NCBI GenBank assembly: GCA_016124525.1
Contig: WGNO01000055.1
Location: 1 to 64,000 of the forward strand
DNA from: Nostoc sp. RI_552
Lineage (GTDB): Bacteria > Cyanobacteriota > Cyanobacteriia > Cyanobacteriales > Nostocaceae
Length of the DNA stretch: 64,000 nt
Direction: 5' to 3'
The notes under the pieces are model-generated. The model was given only the letters and a program-made list of their open reading frames with translations. It was not told the origin of the DNA and ran no database searches. Positions within the stretch are counted from its first letter, which is position 1, and each line of letters starts with the position of its first letter. The translations under genes and the position numbers were made by a program. Shown in pieces: positions 37,697 through 47,766 of the stretch.

Positions 37697-39634
37697 TTAG
37701 ATATCTAAATCGGTGAAATTGAGTTTAGAACCGTAGGTTTCGATGAATTCACGTCTAGGTGCAACACGATCACCCATTAGAATTGTGAAAATACGATCAG
37801 CTTCGGCGGCATCTTCAATTTCTACTTGTTTCATTTTCCGAGTTTCTGGGTTCATTGTTGTATCCCAGAGCTGTTCCGGCATCATTTCACCCAAACCCTT
37901 GAAGCGTTGGATAGTGTAGTTGGCGTTGCTGGGGAATTGTGCGATTTTCTGTTGTAATTCCCGTTCGCTATAGCAGTATTCATGATTGCGTCCCCGTTCC
38001 AATTTAAATAATGGGGGACAAGCAATATATATAAAACCTTCTTCAATGAGCGAGCGCTGATAACGATAGAAGAAAGTTAACAAAAGTGTACGGATATGGG
38101 ATCCATCTACGTCAGCGTCAGTCATAATAACAATCCGGTGATAACGCAGTTGGGAAGGGTCAAATTCATCACCTTTTACCCCTAAACCAAGGGCTGTAAT
38201 CAAGGATTGGACTTCGTTATTTTTGTAGATTTTCGCGTCGTCAGTCTTCTCAATGTTGAGGATTTTACCACGTAGAGGCAGGATAGCTTGGGTACGGCGA
38301 TCGCGTCCTTGTTTAGCACTTCCACCTGCTGAGTCACCTTCCACAATAAAAATTTCCGACTCCCTGGGGTCACGGGAACTGCAATCTGCCAATTTACCGG
38401 GTAACGGCGAAGATTCCAACACAGATTTGCGCCGTACTAACTCCCTCGCATGGCGGGCTGCTTCTGCGGCTTTAAAAGCTTGAATAGCTTTATCTAAAAT
38501 TGAGTCGGCGATACCAGGATGAAATTCTAAGTACTCAGTCAGAACTTCTCCCACCAGGGAATCAACAATACCCCTAACTTCCGTGTTACCGAGTTTAGTT
38601 TTGGTTTGTCCTTCAAATTCTGGATCTGGTACTTTAACAGAAATTACTGCTGTTAAACCTTCCCGGACATGTTCCCCACTGAGGTTAGATTCATGCTCTT
38701 TAATTTTATTGCGCTTGCGAGCGATCGCATTTAATGTCCGAGTCAGAACTGCTTTCAAACCTTCGAGGTGAGTACCACCATCAACGGTACGAATATTATT
38801 AGCAAAACCCAGCACGTTATCTGTGTAAGCGTCAGTACACCACTGCAAAGAAACTTCCACTTGCACATTATTGCGTTCCCCCTGCACATAAATAATTTCT
38901 TCGTGCAGTGGTTGCTTTTCGCGGTTCATGTAAGCAACATACTCTTTTATCCCACCTTTATATTCGTAGGTTTCTAACTTCGGTGTATCGCTTTTGAGCA
39001 GTTCCAGACGGTGATCGCTAAAGGTAATTTGGACCCCTGCATTCAAATAAGCCAACTCCCGCAAGCGACCTGCTAAAGTAATGTAATCAAACTCAATGCC
39101 ATTGGTGAAGATTTGGGCATCTGGCTTGAACCTGACAGAAGTTCCGGTTTTCCCCTCCTTTTCAGGTTTTACTTGCAGTTCAGTAACTGGTGTACCTCGT
39201 TCATAGCGCTGGACATGAACCTTTTTATCTCGCCAAACTGTCACTTCCACAACTTCTGAAAGGGCATTAACAACAGAAATACCAACCCCATGCAATCCTC
39301 CTGAAACCTTGTAGCCACCACCGCCAAACTTACCCCCGGCGTGTAGTACGGTTAACACAGTTTCTAAAGCAGATTTACCAGTTCGCGAGTGAGTATCGGT
39401 AGGAATACCCCGACCATCATCTGTGACAGTCACGGAACCATCAGCATTGAGATCCACTTCTATATGGGTACAGTGACCCGCCAAAGCTTCATCAATAGAG
39501 TTATCTACCACCTCATAAACTAAATGGTGGAGTCCTCGCGGACCAGTAGTACCGATGTACATCCCTGGCCGTTTGCGGACGGCTTCCAGACCTTCCAGAA
39601 CTTGAATCTGATCGGCACTGTAACTGCTCGTCAT
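37697..39634 (-). CDS. gyrB: DNA gyrase subunit B
   Basis: A 645-residue ATPase subunit of gyrase. The GHKL ATP site shows [24 protein letters not shown] and [21 protein letters not shown]. The transducer domain follows, then the TOPRIM domain ([26 protein letters not shown]) and the C-terminal RFKGLGEM. It works with a GyrA subunit to add negative supercoils. No gyrA is adjacent; a GyrA/ParC-type gene lies 5.3 kb away on the opposite strand. It is divergent from miaA across a 407-base spacer. Confidence 0.96.
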   Translation of the reverse strand: MTSSYSADQIQVLEGLEAVRKRPGMYIGTTGPRGLHHLVYEVVDNSIDEALAGHCTHIEVDLNADGSVTVTDDGRGIPTDTHSRTGKSALETVLTVLHAGGKFGGGGYKVSGGLHGVGISVVNALSEVVEVTVWRDKKVHVQRYERGTPVTELQVKPEKEGKTGTSVRFKPDAQIFTNGIEFDYITLAGRLRELAYLNAGVQITFSDHRLELLKSDTPKLETYEYKGGIKEYVAYMNREKQPLHEEIIYVQGERNNVQVEVSLQWCTDAYTDNVLGFANNIRTVDGGTHLEGLKAVLTRTLNAIARKRNKIKEHESNLSGEHVREGLTAVISVKVPDPEFEGQTKTKLGNTEVRGIVDSLVGEVLTEYLEFHPGIADSILDKAIQAFKAAEAARHARELVRRKSVLESSPLPGKLADCSSRDPRESEIFIVEGDSAGGSAKQGRDRRTQAILPLRGKILNIEKTDDAKIYKNNEVQSLITALGLGVKGDEFDPSQLRYHRIVIMTDADVDGSHIRTLLLTFFYRYQRSLIEEGFIYIACPPLFKLERGRNHEYCYSERELQQKIAQFPSNANYTIQRFKGLGEMMPEQLWDTTMNPETRKMKQVEIEDAAEADRIFTILMGDRVAPRREFIETYGSKLNFTDLDI

Positions 39635-40041
39635 GAAAATTCTCCTGATGCGTGGGTTTAAACTCGCCCAAAAATAAAAAAGTTAAATCACACCAAAATT
39701 CTAACACAAAAGGCTTACTGGCGACTTTAGAGCAATTTTGCGATAAGTTTACATAGGGGATGTATCCCTATAAGTTTTTTGAATTTCTTGCCTCAAAATT
39801 TCAAATTTCCTAAATTCGTTCTGTACTGTATAAGTTTTTGTATAAGAGCAGTAAGGCGTGAAGAAGAGTAAAATTGGATTAAACAACACAGTTTCATCGA
39901 ATCCTGATCGTAAAAATTAAACTGACATCGGCGCTGAAACTCCCCATAAACAAAAGTCAAATAAAAACCCTAAAATTCTATCACAAAAGCTTTACTGTAG
40001 AGTCGGGAGTATGGAAAGTGTTGACCAATGACCAATGAGTA
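39635..40041. other. Spacer between gyrB and miaA with a 28-base direct repeat
   Basis: It holds both divergent promoters. A 28-29 base segment occurs twice with few differences: 39693-39720 (CCAAAATTCTAACACAAAAG...) and 39969-39997 (CCTAAAATTCTATCACAAAAG...). No gene seen. Confidence 0.5.
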
Positions 40042-40941
40042 ATGACTAAATTGATTGTAATTTGTGGTGCGACAGCCACCGGGAAGTCAAGCTTGGCATT
40101 GAATTTAGCTATGCGGCTAAGTTCTGTGATCCTTAGTGCAGATTCTCGTCAGGTGTACCGGGAATTTGATATTGGTACGGCTAAACCAACATTAACAGAA
40201 CAGAAATTAGTACCACATTATTTAATAAATATCTGCAATCCCACGGATATCATGACCGTAGCAGATTATCAAGAACAAGCTCAAACCTTAATTCAGACTC
40301 TTCCTGTTGCCCCTTTGTTTTTAGTTGGAGGTACTGGTTTATATATACGTTCTCTCGTTCAAGGTATGAAAATTCCCAGAGTGGCACCAGATAAACAATT
40401 GCGATCGCACCTGGAATCTTTAGGCCAAACTACACTATATGGGATACTACAACAAGTAGATGCCATGGCCGCACAGAAGATTCACCCTCACGATCTTCTA
40501 CGTACTTTACGAGCATTAGAAGTATTTTATATTACAAATATTCCCATTTCCCAACAGCAGGGAGAGAACGTACCAGACTATCCAATTTTGCAAATAGGTT
40601 TAGATTGTGATGTAGAGAAATTAAGGCTACGCATTCACAAGCGGACTGAACAAATGATAGCCGATGGTTTAGTGGCTGAAGTCGAGCATATTTGTCAGAA
40701 ATACCATGCTAATTTACCTTTATTGAATACTTTGGGATATCAAGAAATCAAACAATATTTAGCTGGTGAAATTTCTTTGCAATCAGCAAAAGAATTAACG
40801 GTTTTGCATACACGACAATTTGCCAAGCGACAGCGTACTTGGTTTAAAGCATATCCGAAAATTGAGTGGTTTGATGCAGATGATCCTGATTTGTTAGAGA
40901 AGGTTTGGCGGCGGGTGCAAGAGTTCAGCGAAAATGTGTAG
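40042..40941 (+). CDS. miaA: tRNA dimethylallyltransferase
   Basis: Adds a dimethylallyl group to A37 of tRNAs reading codons that begin with U. The 299-residue protein has the P-loop GATATGKSSLA (residues 8-18), then SADSRQVYREFDIGTAKPT, VGGTGLYIRSL, and the C-terminal NTLGYQEIKQYLAG and TRQFAKRQRTWF. All family blocks are present and the length is normal. A GTAGAGA/TCTCTAC inverted repeat (40938-40965) overlaps its stop codon. Confidence 0.97.
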   Translation: MTKLIVICGATATGKSSLALNLAMRLSSVILSADSRQVYREFDIGTAKPTLTEQKLVPHYLINICNPTDIMTVADYQEQAQTLIQTLPVAPLFLVGGTGLYIRSLVQGMKIPRVAPDKQLRSHLESLGQTTLYGILQQVDAMAAQKIHPHDLLRTLRALEVFYITNIPISQQQGENVPDYPILQIGLDCDVEKLRLRIHKRTEQMIADGLVAEVEHICQKYHANLPLLNTLGYQEIKQYLAGEISLQSAKELTVLHTRQFAKRQRTWFKAYPKIEWFDADDPDLLEKVWRRVQEFSENV

Positions 40942-40965
40942 AGAACTTTAATAAAACATCTCTAC
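40938..40965. repeat. Inverted repeat overlapping the miaA stop
   Basis: GTAGAGA (40938-40944) and TCTCTAC (40959-40965) form a perfect 7-bp stem with a 14-base loop; the TAG stop is inside the first arm. The arm is similar to the TAGAGACG palindromes elsewhere in the window. No T-run follows, so its role as a terminator is doubtful. Confidence 0.4.
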
Positions 40966-41221
40966 AAAGTCTCTACAAAGTACCAAGAGCTTATACCTAT
41001 AGCCCGGAGTCTTTCTGCTACTAATTGGACGCCTTGTTAGGCTTTTTCAGCACGTTCATCGTCAGTTATTCCCACCCAGGAAAAAGACCAGGACTGACAA
41101 TTGTTAAATAAAAAAAGCGAAAAAGAACCAATACACATCCAGCTTGACCATTCCTGATTATTCCTTTAAAGCGCTATTCTGGTAAAAATGGTGATATGTC
41201 TACCTCCCATGATAAAAAACT

Positions 41222-42691
41222 ATGCTTACCCAAGAGAAAAAGCAATACAACTGGAAACCTATTATCAGAGCATTTGAGGCTGTAGTTGGTAAAAATGCCG
41301 TAGTGCAACGCCGAGAAGAACTGATTACTTATGAGTGCGATGGCTTAACCAGTTATCGTCAACGTCCGGCCGTGGTATTACTACCCCGAACTACAGAACA
41401 AATCGCCGAACTGGTGAAAATATGTAACAAATACTCTTTAAGCTTTATCCCTCGTGGTTCTGGGACTGGTCTATCTGGGGGTGCTTTACCTTTAGAAAAT
41501 TCAGTTTTGATTGTTACCTCATTAATGCGGCAAATACTAGATGTGGATTTAGATAATCAGCACATTGTGGTACAGCCAGGGGTAATTAACAGCTGGGTAA
41601 CACAAACTGTTAGTGGCGCTGGGTTTTATTATGCTCCAGACCCTTCTAGCCAAATTATTTGCTCAATTGGGGGTAACGTTGCCGAAAACTCCGGTGGGGT
41701 GCATTGTCTCAAGTACGGTGTCACTACTAACCACGTTTTAGGTTTAAAAATTGTCACACCGGAGGGGAAAATTCTCGATTTAGGTGGACAAGTACCGGAA
41801 ATGCCTGGTTATGATTTAACGGGTGTTTTTGTGGGTTCTGAAGGTACTTTGGGTATCGCTACAGAGATTACCTTGCGGATTCTCAAAAGTGCAGAATCAA
41901 TTTGTGTTTTATTAGCAGATTTTGCCAGTGTGGAAGCTGCTGGGGCAAGTGTTTCTGATATCATCAGTGCGGGAATTATTCCCGGTGGCATGGAAATGAT
42001 GGACAACATAAGTATCAATGCAGTTGAGGATGTTGTGGCTACAAATTGCTATCCTCGCGATGCTCAGGCTATTTTATTAGTGGAAATTGATGGCTTGGAG
42101 GTGGAAGTTCAGGTCAATAAACAACGTGTTGCTGAAATTTGTCAGCAAAATGGGGCACGTAATGTAACTTCTGCCAGTGACCCAGAAACGCGATTAAAAC
42201 TTTGGAAAGGTCGTAAAGCTGCTTTTGCTGCGGCTGGACATTTAAGCCCGGATTATTACGTCCAAGATGGTGTGATTCCTCGGACTCAATTACCCTATGT
42301 TTTGCAAGAAATTGAAGCGCTAAGTCAAAAGTTTGGTTATAAAATTGCCAATGTGTTTCACGCTGGTGATGGTAATCTCCACCCATTAATTCTTTTTGAT
42401 AATGCTGTACCAGGTGCTTTAGAAAAAGTGGAGGAAGTTGGCGGGGAGATTCTCAAGCTTTGTGTAAAGGTAGGTGGTAGCATTTCTGGAGAACATGGTA
42501 TTGGTGCAGATAAAAAATGTTATATGCCAGATATGTTTAGTGATGCTGATTTGGAAAGTATGCAATGGATACGCCAAGTTTTTAATCCCAAGGGTTTGGC
42601 AAATCCTGAAAAGATATTCCCCACGCCGCGAACTTGTGGTGAAGCTGCAAATACAAATATGAAGAAGTTTGCAGGGGTGGAACAGTTTTAA
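41222..42691 (+). CDS. glcD: FAD-linked glycolate/D-lactate oxidase subunit (GlcD type)
   Basis: A 489-residue flavoprotein of the vanillyl-alcohol-oxidase fold. The FAD site shows PRGSGTGLSGGALP (near residue 79) and GGNVAENSGGVHCLKYG. The C-terminal cap contains NVFHAGDGNLHPLI, GSISGEHGIG and FNPKGLANPEKIFP. It oxidises glycolate (photorespiration) or D-lactate; cyanobacteria use GlcD-type glycolate dehydrogenase. The usual partner genes glcE and glcF are not next to it. The final residues after FPTPRTCG are extra to the core. Confidence 0.92.
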   Translation: MLTQEKKQYNWKPIIRAFEAVVGKNAVVQRREELITYECDGLTSYRQRPAVVLLPRTTEQIAELVKICNKYSLSFIPRGSGTGLSGGALPLENSVLIVTSLMRQILDVDLDNQHIVVQPGVINSWVTQTVSGAGFYYAPDPSSQIICSIGGNVAENSGGVHCLKYGVTTNHVLGLKIVTPEGKILDLGGQVPEMPGYDLTGVFVGSEGTLGIATEITLRILKSAESICVLLADFASVEAAGASVSDIISAGIIPGGMEMMDNISINAVEDVVATNCYPRDAQAILLVEIDGLEVEVQVNKQRVAEICQQNGARNVTSASDPETRLKLWKGRKAAFAAAGHLSPDYYVQDGVIPRTQLPYVLQEIEALSQKFGYKIANVFHAGDGNLHPLILFDNAVPGALEKVEEVGGEILKLCVKVGGSISGEHGIGADKKCYMPDMFSDADLESMQWIRQVFNPKGLANPEKIFPTPRTCGEAANTNMKKFAGVEQF

Positions 42692-42827
42692 TTTTATGCG
42701 GTTTCTCTCTGGGTTTTGCGGTGAGTTTTTTCCTTTAAACCCAAAGGCGCGCTGAGGGAAACCCAAAGGTACGCAATGTTGTAATAGAAAATTTGGATTC
42801 TGTTGTAGACTAAGTTTGACGAGTATT

Positions 42828-43247
42828 GTGTCAAAAAAGATTGTGCGGCTATTGCTAATGATGATTTTGCTGGTGTTATTGACTGGTTGTGGAACTGTTG
42901 GACTGCTGCCAAATACTGAATTAGTTCAAAAAGCCCTCACACTCCAGGTAGAGCAAACTCAGCAACAACTTAACCAAAAACTAGATCTAGATTTTCAGAG
43001 TTTTGAAATTAAACATTTAACAATTCGCCAAGAACAACCACTGACGATTGAAAATTTACCAGTTTTCCGTGTCCGGGGAACCTATGATTTAATTTTTCAT
43101 CTGCCAAAAAGACAGTTGACTCAATTGCAACAACCTTTTGAAGTTTATCTACAAATTCAGCCAGAGGGTAAAAGTTGGCGCTTGTTAGTTCCTGAACAGG
43201 ATAGCTATAATTCTCAACAAACTTGGCACAGTTATTTAATCCTCTAA
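42828..43247 (+). CDS. Small lipoprotein of unknown function
   Basis: About 139 residues, with a lipoprotein signal: basic start, LLLMMILLVLL core, lipobox LLTGCG. I prefer the GTG at 42828 over the TTG at 42816 because it starts directly at the basic region. The mature part is polar (LNQKLDLDFQSFEIKHLTI), with a beta-rich look and no motif I recognise. It would sit at the outer face of the cytoplasmic membrane or in the outer membrane. Between glcD and a decayed hydrolase. Confidence 0.7.
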   Translation: MSKKIVRLLLMMILLVLLTGCGTVGLLPNTELVQKALTLQVEQTQQQLNQKLDLDFQSFEIKHLTIRQEQPLTIENLPVFRVRGTYDLIFHLPKRQLTQLQQPFEVYLQIQPEGKSWRLLVPEQDSYNSQQTWHSYLIL

Positions 43248-43294
43248 GTCCCACCTTCTTCTAAACGACTTCCGCGGGGCATTAATTTAACCTC

Positions 43295-43317
43295 TCCCCT
43301 GTCTAAAGACCAGGGGA
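43295..43317 (+). repeat. Hairpin TCCCCTG/CAGGGGA, IS200/IS605-end-like
   Basis: The perfect 7-bp stem (43295-43301 and 43311-43317), with a 9-base loop, is followed by TTCC. The stem is the same as at 17961-17984. It is probably the remnant end of an IS200/IS605-type element or a dispersed hairpin derived from one. Confidence 0.45.
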
Positions 43318-43421
43318 TTCCAAAAAGCAATTGGGGATAATTATTCCCACAAAAATGGTACTACTTCCGATAGAGGTTACTGCTCAGAAATACAGAGAAA
43401 CTAAACTTAATGTGAGATCGA

Positions 43422-44099
43422 TTGTGGAGTTTGTTTGTGGGGTCTATCCATGATGAATCATTCGAGATCAGACTCCACGATGTTTTACTCAAACCACAGG
43501 AAGAAGAATATTATCCTGTCAAACCAGTAACCAGCCGAGATTCAACTTATTGCCGCTATTACCCTGTAAAAGATGCTGACAAGGCCGTGATTTGGGTAGG
43601 TGGTGTTGGTGGGGAATGGGATACACCTGCTCCCGGACTTTATCCCCGGTTATGTCAGGATATGAGAAGCGGCACCATCGCTTCTTTAAGAATACGCCAC
43701 CTTTACCCAACCCAACTGGTAAATTCTATCCTAGATGTGCTAATTGGGCTGGCTTTTTTACGAGTCAGGGTATCAAATGGGGGTGCAGTGGTCATCCAAC
43801 CTGCGGCAAAATCTCCTAAAGTTTACACTGTTGTCACACTTGCTACTCAAGCGTATAGTATCAATGCTGCACCAAAATTAGCCACACGATGCTCATTACT
43901 GCTAGTGCATAGTATGGCTGACCAACTAGTACCCCCTAGCTGTTCACAATACGTTTATCAGCACGCTTTACAACCCAAGCACATAATTTTGTATCCTAAT
44001 GCCAATCATGGGCTAGATGAAGTAGCCGACGAAGTACACCACCTAGTGCAGAATTGGATTGTTCAACATTTAAACAGGGCTGTAACCACTTTAATTTAG
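43422..44099 (+). pseudogene. Alpha/beta hydrolase lacking its nucleophile elbow
   Basis: A 225-residue frame with no ATG (TTG at 43422). The fold is recognisable: KAVIWVGGVGGEWDTPAPGL, LYPRLCQDM, IASLRIRHLYPT, and at the end CSLLLVHSMADQLVPP and PNANHGLDEVADEV, which supply an Asp and a His. Between LDVLIGLAFL and GGAVVIQ the expected strand and GHSFG-type nucleophile are gone, replaced by RVRVSN. The DNA there also reads ESQG in the next frame, which suggests a frameshift with a small deletion. It lacks catalytic Ser and is probably a pseudogene, though the frame stays open to the end. Confidence 0.65.
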
Positions 44100-44162
44100 T
44101 CCCTCAAAAAAAAGTAAAACCCTTAAGTAAAGCCTGGGGCCTAGCCCATTAGCAATTACGAA

Positions 44163-45515
44163 TTACAAAAGTCTTGCTGACTCATACAATCGTTTTATTA
44201 TTGCTAAGATTTTCGTACCATAGTCTAAATCAACTGACCAGCGCCCGGAAAGCTGATAAATTGATGGCGCAATTCCACGAGTGATAAAGCGAAATCTTGG
44301 GTCTACAAGTTCATTTACTAAAGGTTCTAAACTAGCGTAAGCCTTTAAATGTTGAATATGCGATCTCACCCCAATTCTAGCACTAGGAAAAGATGCAGCT
44401 TCTGCACCGCCACCAATAGAACCTAAACCAGCGAAGTTGTTTTGCTCAGGTTTGACATCACCGCCAAAACGTAAAAACCCAGTTTCTAAACACATTTGGC
44501 AAAAAGCAATATCATAGTTCACACCCTCTGCGTTACCTTCTTCTCGATATAATTTAGGAATATCAGGAAAATTCAGCAGAGCACTTTCATTGTTGTTTCT
44601 CAGAAATAATTGTAACTCAACTTCTGATGTATTACCCCGTGACATAATCCGGTCAAGTTGATCTACACAGACTGATAAAATTGAGCTTAAATTAACTGTA
44701 CGAGTTGCTGTATCCCAACCGATGGAAACATTAAAATCTCTCAAATCGATAGCTTTGATATAAACTATTCTCCGATAACTAATTCGGTTAATCTTAGGTG
44801 ATTTTGATACATCAATCCTGAGCTGATCTACCAAATCAATAGGAATGTAAGAATTACCATTAACTAATATTCCCTGTTCAGGATATTTCTGACGATTGAT
44901 ATTAATATTAATTGCTGGATAAGTTGGTTCAACAGGAGTTAGTGAATCGGGGTCAATTACCCGACTCCAAGATGCTAATCCATCGGCAATTCCCAAAGCA
45001 AAATCACGGCGACGATTTTGCAGCAAAGACCGATCTTGTGGACTGCTCAGAAAGCCTACTTGCATTAATAAAGAAGGAATGATAACTTGGCGACAGAATG
45101 CTAAACTACCCAAGCCACTATCTGTATCTGGCTTAACTCCCCGATGTGGTAACTGAGTGACACGACGCAAAAGCCCCATCAGTAGCAACTCGGCGTTAGT
45201 CTTGCGGTCTGGGTTGTTGACAATATAATAGACACTCGCACCCCGCACATCAGCACTTCTAGCTGCATCGGCATGAATTTCTAGGGCTACATCAACCCTA
45301 CGACCACGAGAATTAATCCAAGCAATAGTCTCGGTGCTGCTGAGGTCATCGGGAACTGACAAAACATCAAAACTGCGCGCCCGTAATTCTGCTACAATCA
45401 AATCTCGAAGCAAAATCATTTCTTGAGCTTCCCTTGTACCACCTGCTATCGAGCCTGGATCAATACCTCCTACTTCTTTACCTCCGTGAGCAGCCGAAAT
45501 AAAAATACGTCCCAT
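44163..45515 (-). CDS. N-acetylmuramoyl-L-alanine amidase with C-terminal glucosaminidase-like domain
   Basis: A 450-residue cell-wall hydrolase. Residues 1-190 form an Amidase_3 domain (zinc ligands: His in ISAAHGG, Glu in GGTREAQEM, His in LEIHADAA; catalytic Glu absent from the usual late position but MQVGFLSSPQD present). The middle (about 205-310) looks like a beta-rich linker with NININRQKYPEQGILVNGNSYIP. Residues 330-450 resemble a glucosaminidase domain (YREEGNAEGVNYDIAFCQMCLETGF, NNFAGLG). No signal peptide is evident. It may split both the peptide and the glycan bonds of peptidoglycan, as in septal or heterocyst-related autolysins; this is an inference. Confidence 0.85.
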   Translation of the reverse strand: MGRIFISAAHGGKEVGGIDPGSIAGGTREAQEMILLRDLIVAELRARSFDVLSVPDDLSSTETIAWINSRGRRVDVALEIHADAARSADVRGASVYYIVNNPDRKTNAELLLMGLLRRVTQLPHRGVKPDTDSGLGSLAFCRQVIIPSLLMQVGFLSSPQDRSLLQNRRRDFALGIADGLASWSRVIDPDSLTPVEPTYPAINININRQKYPEQGILVNGNSYIPIDLVDQLRIDVSKSPKINRISYRRIVYIKAIDLRDFNVSIGWDTATRTVNLSSILSVCVDQLDRIMSRGNTSEVELQLFLRNNNESALLNFPDIPKLYREEGNAEGVNYDIAFCQMCLETGFLRFGGDVKPEQNNFAGLGSIGGGAEAASFPSARIGVRSHIQHLKAYASLEPLVNELVDPRFRFITRGIAPSIYQLSGRWSVDLDYGTKILAIIKRLYESARLL

Positions 45516-45642
45516 CGTCAGTATTTCCTCTAAAAACTAAGCTGAAGCAATTTTATACATGATTGTTGCCTTGGGTGCAACAATATAATAGCTTTCAGTT
45601 ACTAGAGACAAAGTAGTTATCACTACGAAGCAATCAACAAAA

Positions 45643-47643
45643 ATGCAAATTCCCCCCTTGCACCCAGACACAATTGAGGAAATTAAACAACGCGCTGATA
45701 TTGTTGATGTTGTTTCTGAATACGTAGTTTTACGTAAGCGTGGTAAAGATTTTGTCGGTTTGTGTCCCTTCCACGATGAAAAAACTCCCAGTTTTACAGT
45801 CAGTCAGTCCAAGCAAATGTACTATTGCTTTGGCTGTCAAGCAGGGGGAAATGCCATTAAGTTTTTAATGGATTTGGGAAAACACTCTTTTGCAGAAGTA
45901 GTTTTAGATTTAGCACGACGTTACCAAGTACCCATACAAACCCTCGCACCAGAACAGCGTCAAGAATTACAGCGTCAAATTTCCTTGCGGGAGCAGTTAT
46001 ATGAAGTTCTGGCTTCCGCTGAACATTTCTATCAACACGCTCTCAGACAAAGCCAAGGAAAAAAAGCATACCAATATTTGCAATGCGATCGCCAACTCAA
46101 GGAAGAAACAATTCAGCAGTTTCACCTAGGTTATGCACCTCCAGGATGGGAAACCCTGCATCGCTATCTCGTGGAAGATAAACATTACCCAGTGCAACTA
46201 GTGGAAAAAGCTGGATTGATTAAACCACGTAAGGAAGAAAGCGGTTATTACGACGTGTTTCGCGATCGCTTGATGATTCCCATTCGGGATGCTCAAGGCC
46301 GGGTAATTGCCTTTGGCGGTAGAACCTTATCCCAGGAGCAGCCCAAGTATTTAAACTCACCAGAAACCGAACTATTCACCAAAAGCAAAACATTATTTGC
46401 CCTTGATCAAGCCAAAGGTGGAATTGCTCAACTTGACCAAGCCATCGTCGTGGAAGGATATTTTGATGCCATTTCTCTCCATGCTGCGGGCATTACTAAC
46501 GCCGTAGCATCCCTGGGAACCGCTCTAAGCATTGAACAAGTCAAGTTAGTCTTACGCTACACCGAATCTAAAGAATTGATACTCAACTTTGATGCTGACA
46601 AAGCCGGTCATATCGCCGCAGAAAGAGCCATTGGGGAAATTGCCGATTTGGTATACAAAGGTGAAGCCAAGTTAAAAATTCTCAGTTTACCCAAAGGTAA
46701 AGATGCTGATGACTTTGTGAAAACCCATGGCTCATCCGAGTATAAGGTTTTAGCAAGTACAATAGCTCGGTTATCGGCACTACGTAAGTATAGATATAAT
46801 GGAATAGATCAGCTGTCTTCGACTGAGCGTAAAGAACTTCTTGATAGCGCTCCACTTTGGATAGATTGGCAAATTCAGCAAATCATGAATAACCGCGACT
46901 TGAGACAAGCTACAGATTTTCAAGCAGTGTCTCAAGAGTTTGTAAAGATACTTAAAAAAATTGAAAATAAAGACACACGTGATTACTATATTTTCCACTG
47001 TGCTGAAATGTTAAGTTCAGGGGATGCCAGCCAGATACCGTTACGAGCAGAAAATCTATTAACTCAAATTACACCAACTACTGTTGGGTATTCTAAACCT
47101 TTAACAAGTAAGAAAAAATCGGTTAACACAACACCTGAGTCTTCATTCACAGGCGATCGCAGTCTTTTAGAATCAGCAGAAGCTTTACTGCTAAGAATTT
47201 ACTTGCATTGTCCCGAACAACGTCAAAATATTTTAAACACCTTAGAAGAACGAAACTTAGAATTTAGTCTTTCCCATCATCGATTATTGTGGCAAAATAT
47301 TCTAGAATCAACAGCGGAGGAAGTAGACTTTATATCGAGTTTACAAGATAGATATTTAGAATCATCAGAAGAAATAGAATCAGTGTCCCATTTATTTCAT
47401 CTCAACGAAAAATGGAAAAAAGAAATGCTGCGGACAACCCAAGTTGTTCAAGCCGCCATGGCCTGTATGGAGAGAGTGTTGAGAGAAAAGCGCTATCGGT
47501 ACTTTTTAGAACTTTGGCAAAAAACTGATGCACAAGCGGAGCCTGAAAAATGGCAATCATATTATCAATCTTTCTACAACGAGAAAATGCAACTGCAAGA
47601 ACTAGATCGCCAGCGACAATTTTCAATTACAGACTTGCTTTAA
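45643..47643 (+). CDS. dnaG: DNA primase
   Basis: Makes RNA primers for replication. The 666-residue protein has the CHC2 zinc domain (CPFHDEKTPSF; YYCFGCQAGG, residues 42-68), the catalytic core (RDRLMIPIRDAQGRVIAFGGR), the TOPRIM motif VVEGYFDAISLH near 270 and NFDADKAGHIA. The C-terminal helicase-binding region is helical. Length and motifs are normal. The start ATG 45643 fits the family. An imperfect hairpin lies after the gene at 47689-47721. Confidence 0.96.
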   Translation: MQIPPLHPDTIEEIKQRADIVDVVSEYVVLRKRGKDFVGLCPFHDEKTPSFTVSQSKQMYYCFGCQAGGNAIKFLMDLGKHSFAEVVLDLARRYQVPIQTLAPEQRQELQRQISLREQLYEVLASAEHFYQHALRQSQGKKAYQYLQCDRQLKEETIQQFHLGYAPPGWETLHRYLVEDKHYPVQLVEKAGLIKPRKEESGYYDVFRDRLMIPIRDAQGRVIAFGGRTLSQEQPKYLNSPETELFTKSKTLFALDQAKGGIAQLDQAIVVEGYFDAISLHAAGITNAVASLGTALSIEQVKLVLRYTESKELILNFDADKAGHIAAERAIGEIADLVYKGEAKLKILSLPKGKDADDFVKTHGSSEYKVLASTIARLSALRKYRYNGIDQLSSTERKELLDSAPLWIDWQIQQIMNNRDLRQATDFQAVSQEFVKILKKIENKDTRDYYIFHCAEMLSSGDASQIPLRAENLLTQITPTTVGYSKPLTSKKKSVNTTPESSFTGDRSLLESAEALLLRIYLHCPEQRQNILNTLEERNLEFSLSHHRLLWQNILESTAEEVDFISSLQDRYLESSEEIESVSHLFHLNEKWKKEMLRTTQVVQAAMACMERVLREKRYRYFLELWQKTDAQAEPEKWQSYYQSFYNEKMQLQELDRQRQFSITDLL

Positions 47644-47688
47644 TATTTTTCCTCAATGATTACTAGTGATAGTTTAAATGAAAAATAT

Positions 47689-47721
47689 AGATTGCCGAAT
47701 TCTTAAATAAGTCGGTAATCT
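47689..47721 (+). terminator. Imperfect hairpin after dnaG
   Basis: AGATTGCCGA (47689-47698) pairs with TCGGTAATCT (47712-47721) with one mismatch, loop 13 bases. No T-run follows, so it is only a weak terminator candidate. Confidence 0.35.
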
Positions 47722-47766
47722 TCCAAAAAGATTAAAATAAAAACAACCCTGTATACCTTAGCTATC

